Part shown: positions 7,388 to 13,730 of the stretch, piece after piece
Layout: the number at the start of each line of letters is the position of its first letter
Numbering within the stretch: position 1 is the stretch's first letter
From: Sulfuriferula multivorans
GTDB lineage: Bacteria; Pseudomonadota; Gammaproteobacteria; Burkholderiales; Thiobacillaceae
Length of the DNA: 17,866 nucleotides
Direction: 5' to 3'
Assembly: GCA_010365175.1 (NCBI GenBank)
Contig: JAAFGW010000021.1
Span: 1-17,866 of the forward strand
The notes under the pieces: generated by a model
Told to the model about the DNA's origin: nothing
Database searches by the model: none
Seen by the model: only the letters and a program-made list of their open reading frames with translations
Made by a program: the position numbers and the translations under genes

Positions 7388-7420
7388 CAAAGCGCCAAAC
7401 CTTGGCTGGTACAATGAACC

Positions 7421-8281
7421 ATGCGACGATTTAAAATCCTTCATCGTACCTATTACAACTTCTCGGGTATCGTACGACTCGAACCCCATATTTTACGCTT
7501 GCGCCCCAAAGAAGGCCATGAGCTGCGCATTGAATCCTCGTCCCTGGAAATTACGCCTGCAGCCACTCTGCGCTGGCACCGTGACGTGGAAGACAACTCG
7601 GTTGCGATCGCGACTTTCGACACCCCCACCCAGCAGTTGGTGATAGAAAGCGAAGTCATCATCCAGCAATTCAACGAAGCCCCACTCGATTTTCTGGTGG
7701 ACGTTTATGCAACGAACTACCCGTTTGCCTATACCGCAGAAGACCGGATTGTCCTGGCACCCTATATGAACGCAGCCAAAACTGCGGGCGGCGATCCGCT
7801 GGTCAAATGGGTAGCCAATTTATGGAAGCCAGGCGAACCCATTCAAACCTACACCCTGCTGGAACGCTTGTGCGTCCACATCAACCAGACCCTGTCCTAT
7901 CAGGTCCGTGAAGAACCCGGCGTTCAAACATCTGCAGACACCCTGTCGCGCGGCACCGGATCCTGCCGCGACTTTGCCAATCTGTTCATGGAAGCGGCAC
8001 GTCACCTGGGTCTCGCTGCCCGTTTTGTCAGCGGTTATCTCCACGCCGAACCCTCCTCGGCCAATTTCGGCTCAACCCATGCATGGGCCGAAGTATTCCT
8101 GCCCGGGGCTGGCTGGAAAGGCTTCGATCCCACCATCGGAAAAATCGTCGGAACCGATCACACACCTGTCGCCGTCTCGCGTCTACCCGAATCCGTGCCG
8201 CCCATAGCCGGCGCATTTGTCGGGCCACCGGGCGCGACGCTCGATGTGGGTGTCTGGGTCACCGCTTTGGAAAAGGAATAG
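7421..8281 (+). CDS. Transglutaminase-like cysteine peptidase (COG1305 type)
   Basis: This 286-residue protein has the bacterial transglutaminase N-terminal domain (RFKILHRTYYNFSG...EPHILRLRP, residues 3-30) and a core with Cys182 (GSCRDFAN), His220 (STHAWAEVF) and Asp236 (GFDPTIG). The triad is complete and length is normal. It resembles the N-terminal third of the protein encoded at 3285 but lacks DUF2126, so the operon holds two related enzymes with presumably different substrates. Proteins of this type accompany alpha-E and permuted ATP-grasp genes in many bacteria. They are usually predicted to be peptidases or amide-bond-processing enzymes, not protein cross-linkers. The 62-bp gap from the ParA-like gene contains a hairpin, so expression may be partly independent. 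No signal peptide is seen. Confidence 0.9.
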   Translation: MRRFKILHRTYYNFSGIVRLEPHILRLRPKEGHELRIESSSLEITPAATLRWHRDVEDNSVAIATFDTPTQQLVIESEVIIQQFNEAPLDFLVDVYATNYPFAYTAEDRIVLAPYMNAAKTAGGDPLVKWVANLWKPGEPIQTYTLLERLCVHINQTLSYQVREEPGVQTSADTLSRGTGSCRDFANLFMEAARHLGLAARFVSGYLHAEPSSANFGSTHAWAEVFLPGAGWKGFDPTIGKIVGTDHTPVAVSRLPESVPPIAGAFVGPPGATLDVGVWVTALEKE

Positions 8282-8297
8282 CCCGGCGCGAGTCGGG
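8282..8297 (+). terminator. GNRA-loop hairpin directly after the second transglutaminase gene
   Basis: CCCGGC (8282-8287) pairs with GTCGGG (8292-8297), with one G-U pair, around the stable tetraloop GCGA, beginning at the first base after the stop codon. The downstream sequence (ACAGAAGGG) has no T-run, so intrinsic termination would be weak. Protection of the mRNA 3' end is an alternative role. Confidence 0.35.
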
Positions 8298-8451
8298 ACA
8301 GAAGGGTTTGTAGGGATCACCTGCCAGTTCCAGACAGCGGGAATTCATAAACGAGAACATTTCATAACGTACGTCGCGATGTGCCCTTCATCAGTCAGGC
8401 CGGTATCGACTGGATCGTCGCTTCACCTCAACACACACGAACCCCGCATTT

Positions 8452-8485
8452 TTGCATCACCGTGAGTTCCACCCTTTTGATGCAA
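8452..8485. repeat. 8-bp perfect inverted repeat upstream of the J-domain operon
   Basis: TTGCATCA (8452-8459) and TGATGCAA (8478-8485) are exact reverse complements separated by 18 bases. The half-site centres are 26 bp apart, about two and a half helical turns. The element is about 165 bp before the J-domain start, in a 368-bp stretch (8282-8649) with no supportable gene. It could be a regulator operator; I do not recognise the protein. Confidence 0.4.
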
Positions 8486-8535
8486 CGGACAATCCATCCA
8501 GCCATGCAAGAAGGCAATTAAATTCAGTTACATCA

Positions 8536-8563
8536 GGTCCGGACCATGATGTCTCCCTGGTCC
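8536..8563. repeat. Nested GGTCC/GGACC inverted repeats upstream of the J-domain operon
   Basis: GGTCCGGACC (8536-8545) is a 10-bp palindrome. Its right half extends to GGACCA (8541-8546), which also pairs with TGGTCC (8558-8563) across 11 bases. The three half-sites could form alternative hairpins or a repeated protein-binding site. They lie about 90-110 bases before the J-domain start. Confidence 0.35.
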
Positions 8564-8624
8564 AATACCGGATCAGCGGTGCCAATTTTCTTTGCCCTGG
8601 AATTCCGAACGCTTAACTGTGGCC

Positions 8625-8644
8625 TAATACGCGCATAAAGAGGA
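8625..8644 (+). promoter_or_regulatory. Possible -10 box and ribosome site of the J-domain operon
   Basis: TAATAC (8625-8630) resembles a sigma-70 -10 box, though the hexamer about 17 bp upstream is a poor -35. AAAGAGGA (8637-8644) is a strong Shine-Dalgarno sequence five bases before the ATG at 8650 and clearly supports that start. The leader would be very short. Confidence 0.4.
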
Positions 8645-8649
8645 TTGTT

Positions 8650-8928
8650 ATGCAGGATCATTATGAAAAACTGGGTCTTTCACCCAGTGCAACGGCTGAA
8701 CTAGTCAAGGCCGCTTACCGAAAAAAAGCCGCTCAGTATCACCCCGACAAGAATCAGGCACCGGATGCAGCCCTGCGCTTCCGGGAAGTTCAAGAAGCCT
8801 ATGAAGTGCTATCCGACGCTGAGCGCCGCAAGGTTTTCGATGACTATCGGCAACGCAGTCTGATTGAAGACCCATTGGCAGTTGCACGGGAAATTTCGAG
8901 CAAATATATTCAGGATGTACTTAAGTGA
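8650..8928 (+). CDS. Small J-domain (DnaJ-like) protein
   Basis: This 92-residue protein is almost entirely a J domain: DHYEKLGLSPSATAELVKAAYRKKAAQYHPDKNQ, then FREVQEAYEVLSDAERRKVFDDY. The HPD tripeptide at residues 31-33, which stimulates Hsp70 ATPase, is intact. It lacks the Gly/Phe, zinc-finger and C-terminal substrate-binding regions of DnaJ, so it must be a specialised Hsp70 recruiter whose targeting comes from its short C-terminal helix (residues 70-92) or a partner protein. It is the first gene of a compact operon, and its stop overlaps the GTG start of the next gene by four bases, implying translational coupling. The three downstream proteins are the obvious candidate partners or clients. 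Confidence 0.9.
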   Translation: MQDHYEKLGLSPSATAELVKAAYRKKAAQYHPDKNQAPDAALRFREVQEAYEVLSDAERRKVFDDYRQRSLIEDPLAVAREISSKYIQDVLK

Positions 8929-9464
8929 AAAAATCGCGCTATTTTTCTGAGCTGATCAAAAGTTACCTTGCTGAGGTTGATGACCTGGTAACGGATTCCG
9001 AGGGAAAATCGGTACTGCAAAAGCGCTTGAATGAGAAGCGGCGCGAAATTGACGCCATTCTTCCGATGATTGAACTTAGCCCGGAAATGGTAGCCGTTAT
9101 GTTTTACGGTGCCTTTGGCTTCAGGTCGCCGGAAATCATGCAGCGGATCGTGCTGAGCGATCCGGAGCAGCCCGACTTTCTGTCATGGGCAGATCTGGAA
9201 TCTGAGCTGACCGTGTCTGACTGGGCCAAGCCGCTGATTAGTTCTTCGTTGAAGGTCCAGGGCGGGGATGCCTTCCTCGTCTCCACGGCCGCGCTTGAAT
9301 TCCTGCGCAACAAGGATACGTTTTCAGCCCCCCCGCCTGAACCCGAATCCGATGAAGAAAATGATGACGAAAACGAATCGGATGATGACGACGAAATGGA
9401 TGACTTGAATGAGGCGGGGGCCGACTGGCTCACCGAGCAGGGATTTGATCCGCTGGACCGTTAA
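8925..9464 (+). CDS. Hypothetical protein with acidic C-terminal tail
   Basis: I do not recognise this 179-residue protein. It starts with GTG inside the stop of the J-domain gene (GTGA overlap), a strong sign of coupled translation. Residues 1-125 look mainly helical and mixed in charge (KKSRYFSELIKSYLAEVDDL; ILPMIELSPEMVAVMFYGAFGF). Residues of about 134-165 are a low-complexity Pro/Glu/Asp-rich stretch containing runs such as SDDDDEMDDLNE. No signal peptide or clear transmembrane segment is present. The operon position suggests it works with the J-domain protein, perhaps as an adaptor or Hsp70 client-binding partner; this is inference only. Codon use looks like that of its neighbours. Confidence 0.75.
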   Translation: MKKSRYFSELIKSYLAEVDDLVTDSEGKSVLQKRLNEKRREIDAILPMIELSPEMVAVMFYGAFGFRSPEIMQRIVLSDPEQPDFLSWADLESELTVSDWAKPLISSSLKVQGGDAFLVSTAALEFLRNKDTFSAPPPEPESDEENDDENESDDDDEMDDLNEAGADWLTEQGFDPLDR

Positions 9465-9493
9465 GTAAAACTATTCATAAAGAAGGACATGGT

Positions 9494-10243
9494 ATGCACC
9501 CGGTTGTTTTGAAATCTTCCCAGTTGATTCTTGCCGGCGATATTGTCGGTGCCGAGAATGCGCTCGTGGCCATAGCCGACCAGCATGGCGATCACGCATT
9601 GGTGAGCATTCTGGATGAATTGCAGCCCAAGGACCTGTTGGCCATCATGCGCGAATATGATTCGTCCAAGGAATCCGTGGTCAACATGCTGGTAACCCCC
9701 GAGCAGTTTGCGCGCTCGATTGTGCTGGAAAAAAAATATGGCGAACGAACAAATGAACGACTTCGCGCCATGATGAATGCGGTTATGCACCGCGATGGCG
9801 ATACGGTATATGAGTATCTCGAAGCCATCGGAAATATTGAAGGTGGAAGTGAAACGCTGGCGGACTATTTTGCAGATCATTACGACGAAGTTTTCAGCTT
9901 TTCTTCCACCGGAAGTTTTGTTCCACAGATCGATCCTGAATCCGACGCCAAAACACACAACACCTGGCTGATGGAGAAAATCGAGGAAATCGATCATGGC
10001 CTGGCATTTGGCAACTCCATCGAAAACGCCCGGCCTTTGTTGACGCGTTCAGAAGTAGCCGACGGTGACTGGATGGAGACGGCATGGATACTCCGCTACG
10101 AACTGCCCGATGCGTTCGGTGACATGATGATCACACTCCGCGACCGCGCTCAATCCGTGCTGGAAATGGCAGATGTGGCTTCGATACCTGATGCCATGAG
10201 TCCTGTGGATACGACAGGCGACGAAGAAGAGTCCGCCATTTAA
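9494..10243 (+). CDS. Hypothetical, predicted helical protein
   Basis: I do not recognise this 249-residue protein with confidence. The first 140 residues read as consecutive amphipathic helices (VVLKSSQLILAGDIVGAENAL; LDELQPKDLLAIMREYDSS; VVNMLVTPEQFARSIVLEKKYG; TVYEYLEAIGNIEG), a helical-repeat look that weakly recalls the N-terminal part of DUF6178-type proteins; this is an unverified impression. The C-terminus is acidic (TTGDEEESAI). The start is supported by AGAAGGA seven bases upstream. It lies 29 bp after the acidic-tail gene and 10 bp before the next, so it belongs to the J-domain operon. There is no signal peptide, membrane segment or catalytic motif that I can point to. Confidence 0.75.
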   Translation: MHPVVLKSSQLILAGDIVGAENALVAIADQHGDHALVSILDELQPKDLLAIMREYDSSKESVVNMLVTPEQFARSIVLEKKYGERTNERLRAMMNAVMHRDGDTVYEYLEAIGNIEGGSETLADYFADHYDEVFSFSSTGSFVPQIDPESDAKTHNTWLMEKIEEIDHGLAFGNSIENARPLLTRSEVADGDWMETAWILRYELPDAFGDMMITLRDRAQSVLEMADVASIPDAMSPVDTTGDEEESAI

Positions 10244-10253
10244 CAGCTGGAGC

Positions 10254-11498
10254 ATGAGTACCGTTTTGACATCACTTGCCACCGTCGACAATCGGCCATT
10301 TTTCGATAAAGCCCTTCATTACGGCGTCATACAGGAAATCATTGCGCCCGACCGGGTGCAATGCGTTCAGGATGACTTATCGAAAGGCATCGTCCAGATC
10401 GCCAATTATTTTGGTACGGCGTACTTGCGGCCGGAGCTCGAACTCGCACTTCACCGCATGGTGAGCCTGATCAGCCTCTATCTGGAGGACATGTCGGGAG
10501 GAGACCTGAAGGTCGCAGCAGTTTCCTTGCGGGACAAGACGCTGCTGGCGCATTCCAAAGCCGGCTCAGACATGATCAAACGGCTCCATGCGATGCCGGA
10601 CAGCACGTTATTCATGGGTGGAACGGTTTCAGCTGAAAGCCAGCGCGACTTTCTCGACGAAAAAACTGCTACAGGTTCAAGCCTGCTTGCTGAATACCGC
10701 ACTGAGCTGGCGCTTCGACTGGAGAGTCAGAACACGATCGAGTTTGCATTCTGGCTTGCGAAAAAAATGGGGGCGTCACGCGATGAAATCGATGATGCGG
10801 ACGCGTTAATCCGAAGTGCCATGCTGGTTATTTATGTTGATCAGGCCGAGCTGAAGATCCCGACCCGAACTGCGTTTGTTCGCCTCTTCAAGGCGGCCAG
10901 GCAAGCCAAAACCAGGTTTAACGAAGCTCGCCTGAAAGATTTACTCAAAGAAGCGCCAACAGAGTTCCAGCGGCTGGCGAGCCGCGCAATGGACCGATTC
11001 ATCAAAAAGGACTTACCCCAGATCCGTGCGCCCTCCAGCACGGCCGACAAGTTGTTGTTTGGCGAGACAGGCGAAGTGTATTTCGTCAGCGAAAATCTGG
11101 ACGAAGATGTCAGGGAATATGACCGCCTGGTTGCCCGGGAGTGGGATCGCGTCACACGCGGCGAAGCTGACGATCCCGCCGTTGTGGCCACCGTATTATT
11201 GTTGGTGGCGACAGGGCTGCCACCCAAAGCTTCCATGCTGCTGCGGGAGAGCAAAGCGGTAATCCAGAATTTTCGGGAGCATGGGTTCGATACTCAGGCA
11301 GTCATCACGTTTATTGACGCGCATGCCCCGGAATCGATCCGCGATGATTTGCAGCGCGTCTGGACGGGCGACCTGAAACCCGATGCGGAAGAACAACTCA
11401 ACGATAACGACCCCAATTGGCCCGACAGCCACATGGAGCGTGCCCTTGAATACCTGAGGAAAACCTGTTCGGTTAGCTGGAAAGCGCGTAGACGCTAG
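10254..11498 (+). CDS. Hypothetical 414-residue protein, last gene of the J-domain operon
   Basis: I do not recognise this protein. It is soluble, predicted mostly helical, and rich in charged residues, with segments such as RPELELALHRMVSLISLYLEDMSGGD, FAFWLAKKMGASRDEIDDADALIRSAM and DPAVVATVLLLVATGLPPKASMLL. Its C-terminus is basic (KARRR). GGAG lies only one base before the ATG at 10254, an unusually short spacing, so translation is probably coupled to the gene ending at 10243. It ends 17 bp from the converging end of the ATP-grasp/alpha-E operon, with no clear terminator between them, so the two transcripts may run into each other. Membership in the operon is well supported; function is unknown. 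Confidence 0.75.
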   Translation: MSTVLTSLATVDNRPFFDKALHYGVIQEIIAPDRVQCVQDDLSKGIVQIANYFGTAYLRPELELALHRMVSLISLYLEDMSGGDLKVAAVSLRDKTLLAHSKAGSDMIKRLHAMPDSTLFMGGTVSAESQRDFLDEKTATGSSLLAEYRTELALRLESQNTIEFAFWLAKKMGASRDEIDDADALIRSAMLVIYVDQAELKIPTRTAFVRLFKAARQAKTRFNEARLKDLLKEAPTEFQRLASRAMDRFIKKDLPQIRAPSSTADKLLFGETGEVYFVSENLDEDVREYDRLVAREWDRVTRGEADDPAVVATVLLLVATGLPPKASMLLRESKAVIQNFREHGFDTQAVITFIDAHAPESIRDDLQRVWTGDLKPDAEEQLNDNDPNWPDSHMERALEYLRKTCSVSWKARRR

Positions 11499-11515
11499 CG
11501 GTACAGCCCCTCCCC

Positions 11516-12748
11516 CTAAGATAGAGCGCCTTCTTGTAGCGCCCTCAAGTTTTCTTCCAACCCGGCTGCATGCGTCAGTTCGGCAACATTGCCCTTGGTG
11601 AAAAATCCCTGAAACCCGCCAAAACGCTGGACGTATTCAATGATGAGCGAGGAATACTCGGATGCACTGGAGAAGATTTGCTTGAGCCCCTCATCCTTCG
11701 ACCCAATGACGTCAAGCAGAAAGTTTTGTCCGCAATCGCGCAGCGAGCGCACCACATAATCGATGTTGGCAAGATCCGCTGTTTCTCCATCTTTTACTGC
11801 GACTGCAATGTGATGCAGGCGCGGACCGAAGTTGCGTACAAAAGCCTCGGTCGGTGATTCGGTCAACAGGTGGCTCATGAAATATGGGTGGTTGGCCGCG
11901 GTGAATACCTTGGCCGGACAGACGAGTTCATTGTCGAAGTGCACGCTCTTGGTAACGTTGGTCGAGGAGTTTTGATCGACGATGTCGTAGGAGCCCCAAT
12001 AGTAGTAGCTCGACAGGGTCAGGTATTCGAGAATCGCGGCCTCGCGATTCTCGCTGTAGATACGGGTGGCGAGGTGATCAATCGGCAGCAACAGGGTGTC
12101 GATACCCAGTTTCTGCTGCGTGGCCTTGGCGGCCTCGTAGGCAACCTGCATGTCGTCGCGGATGGTGCTGATGCCGAGCGCGTAAACCCGGATGTCAGAC
12201 TCGGGACGCTCCCAGTAGGACACAATGTTGTGGGTGTACGGGCTGGGTTTGACGATGGCCATGTTGCCCGGCAACTCCAGCTTGCGAACCTGTTCCTGGT
12301 TGAAGAAGCGGATGTCGCGCGCTTTTTGCATCTCGACCACGGCATGCGCATCGGTGACGCGCAACACTTCCCCCATGTAGCGTGAATTGGGCTTGGCGGC
12401 GCCTGCGGGATAGACCTCATTGAGGCTGCGAAAAATGCCGCGCACGTTGGGATCCTTGACCTCGCGCACCAGGATGTCCGGCGCGCTCATGTCGATGCGC
12501 AGGATGTGGGTGTAGTGCGATTCGGATTCGAGGGTGACCAGGTAGTGATACGGCGTCATCACGCACAGCTCGGCGACGTAGGCGACCGAATGGCTGGGCT
12601 CGACGGTGATCATCAACGCATCGATCTGGCGGATGCAATCGGTGAGGCCGATGCGATCACGCTCTTCAAGCAGGCGCCCCAGATAGTCTTCAAATTCAGG
12701 CGAGTTTTTTTTGTCGCCATTGCGGGTAAAGCTTAGCGAAGCGGTCAT
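11516..12748 (-). CDS. HPPD-like VOC-fold (glyoxalase/dioxygenase superfamily) protein
   Basis: This 410-residue protein has a C-terminal half resembling 4-hydroxyphenylpyruvate dioxygenase. The matching elements are IDHLATRIYSENREAAILEYL (His225), LHHIAVAVKDG (His313) and IIEYVQRFGGFQGFFTKGN (Glu371), the last very like the FEIIQR...FGKGNF ending of HPPD. Together these could form the His-His-Glu iron site of type I extradiol/HPPD enzymes. The second spacing (58 residues) is shorter than in classical HPPD, and no tyrosine-degradation genes are nearby, so the substrate is probably different. The N-terminal half (1-215) is unfamiliar. It starts four bases after the alpha-E stop with no visible ribosome site, so translation is probably coupled. 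The operon partners suggest it modifies or cleaves the product of the ATP-grasp/alpha-E pair; this is inference. Confidence 0.72.
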   Translation of the reverse strand: MTASLSFTRNGDKKNSPEFEDYLGRLLEERDRIGLTDCIRQIDALMITVEPSHSVAYVAELCVMTPYHYLVTLESESHYTHILRIDMSAPDILVREVKDPNVRGIFRSLNEVYPAGAAKPNSRYMGEVLRVTDAHAVVEMQKARDIRFFNQEQVRKLELPGNMAIVKPSPYTHNIVSYWERPESDIRVYALGISTIRDDMQVAYEAAKATQQKLGIDTLLLPIDHLATRIYSENREAAILEYLTLSSYYYWGSYDIVDQNSSTNVTKSVHFDNELVCPAKVFTAANHPYFMSHLLTESPTEAFVRNFGPRLHHIAVAVKDGETADLANIDYVVRSLRDCGQNFLLDVIGSKDEGLKQIFSSASEYSSLIIEYVQRFGGFQGFFTKGNVAELTHAAGLEENLRALQEGALS

Positions 12749-12752
12749 GTAA

Positions 12753-13730
12753 TCAAATCAGGTTAAATTGGGATTGAGACAACTTCTGGGTATCGGCTGC
12801 ACGAAAGAAAGTCTGAGCAATGACCACATTCAAATCTGCCAGACGACTCTCGATGTCATCACAAAACTCGTGCAGCCCGTCGCTCGCCAACTTGCGGTAG
12901 TCCGCCTCGTCCACCAGATTCAACATACCTTGCAAACGGCGCATGGGCTCGGCACCCGGAAGTTCATCCAGTGAAAACTGAATTTCGTGCAGGCAGTGAC
13001 GCACGCTGCGAGGGAATTGCAGGTCATTGAGCAGGTAGGCCAGCACCTTGTGTCCACGCGCGTGGACGTCAACGTGACGCCGATACATCTGGTGAGCCGA
13101 CAAGGCATGCAACACGCTCATCCAGATCATGTCAGGCATGGCAATATTCAGGGCCGCCTGGCCATTCTGATAGGGCAGGTTGATGGCGTAGCTCACATCC
13201 AGCACCCGCGACGTCATGTCGGCGCGCTCAAGGTTGCGGCCCAGACGCATGAACTGGAAGCCCTCATCGCGGCTCATCGTTCCGGACAGCAACCCCACCA
13301 CGGCCTGGCGCCGGCGGATGATTTCGGTCAGCACTTCGTAACGTGTGCGTCGATCGAGTGCATGGCCGAGGTGGGTGCTGGTGTAGAGATACAGCTCGTT
13401 GACCCATTCCCATGACTCGCGCGGCAGCACTTCACGGAAGGTGCGGGTGTTTTCACGAGCATGGCGCACGCAAGCAAAAATCGATGAAGAATTGCGCTCA
13501 TCCTGGATGAGAAAGCTCATCACCGCAGTTTCGCTTGCCTCGTCATATAACGCATGAAATGGCTCGTCGAGGCCCACCACCTTGAGCAAGTCTTCCCAGC
13601 CAAAACTGGCGCCGCGCGGCATATCCATCACCAGCATGGTGGTGGCGTTGATCAGGCGCGCCGTGTCCTCGGCACGTTCGAGATATCGCGCCATCCAGTA
13701 CAAACTTTCTGCAACCCGGGCCAGCATCAT
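12753..13730 (-). CDS. Alpha-E domain protein (DUF403, COG2307)
   Basis: This 325-residue, all-helical protein has the hallmark start MMLARVAESLYWMARYLERAEDTARLIN and further family segments (WVNELYLYTSTH, FMRLGRNLERADMTSRVLDV, RSVRHCLHEIQFSLDELP). Length is normal for the alpha-E family. Its biochemical role is unknown. It is nearly always encoded beside a circularly permuted ATP-grasp protein and a transglutaminase-like protein, as here, and is thought to form a functional unit with them. Its ATG overlaps the stop of the upstream ATP-grasp gene (ATGA), so the two are translationally coupled; the HPPD-like gene follows four bases downstream. A second in-frame ATG follows immediately, so the start could be one codon later. 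It is cytoplasmic, with no signal peptide. Confidence 0.93.
   Translation of the reverse strand: MMLARVAESLYWMARYLERAEDTARLINATTMLVMDMPRGASFGWEDLLKVVGLDEPFHALYDEASETAVMSFLIQDERNSSSIFACVRHARENTRTFREVLPRESWEWVNELYLYTSTHLGHALDRRTRYEVLTEIIRRRQAVVGLLSGTMSRDEGFQFMRLGRNLERADMTSRVLDVSYAINLPYQNGQAALNIAMPDMIWMSVLHALSAHQMYRRHVDVHARGHKVLAYLLNDLQFPRSVRHCLHEIQFSLDELPGAEPMRRLQGMLNLVDEADYRKLASDGLHEFCDDIESRLADLNVVIAQTFFRAADTQKLSQSQFNLI

Noticed and set aside
8620..8635. TGGCCTAATACGCGCA, a GG-N10-GC sigma-54-like sequence before the J-domain gene
   Set aside because: The predicted start (about 8646) would leave out the strong Shine-Dalgarno sequence at 8637-8644, the -24 and -12 flanks match poorly, and no NtrC-like site is found upstream.
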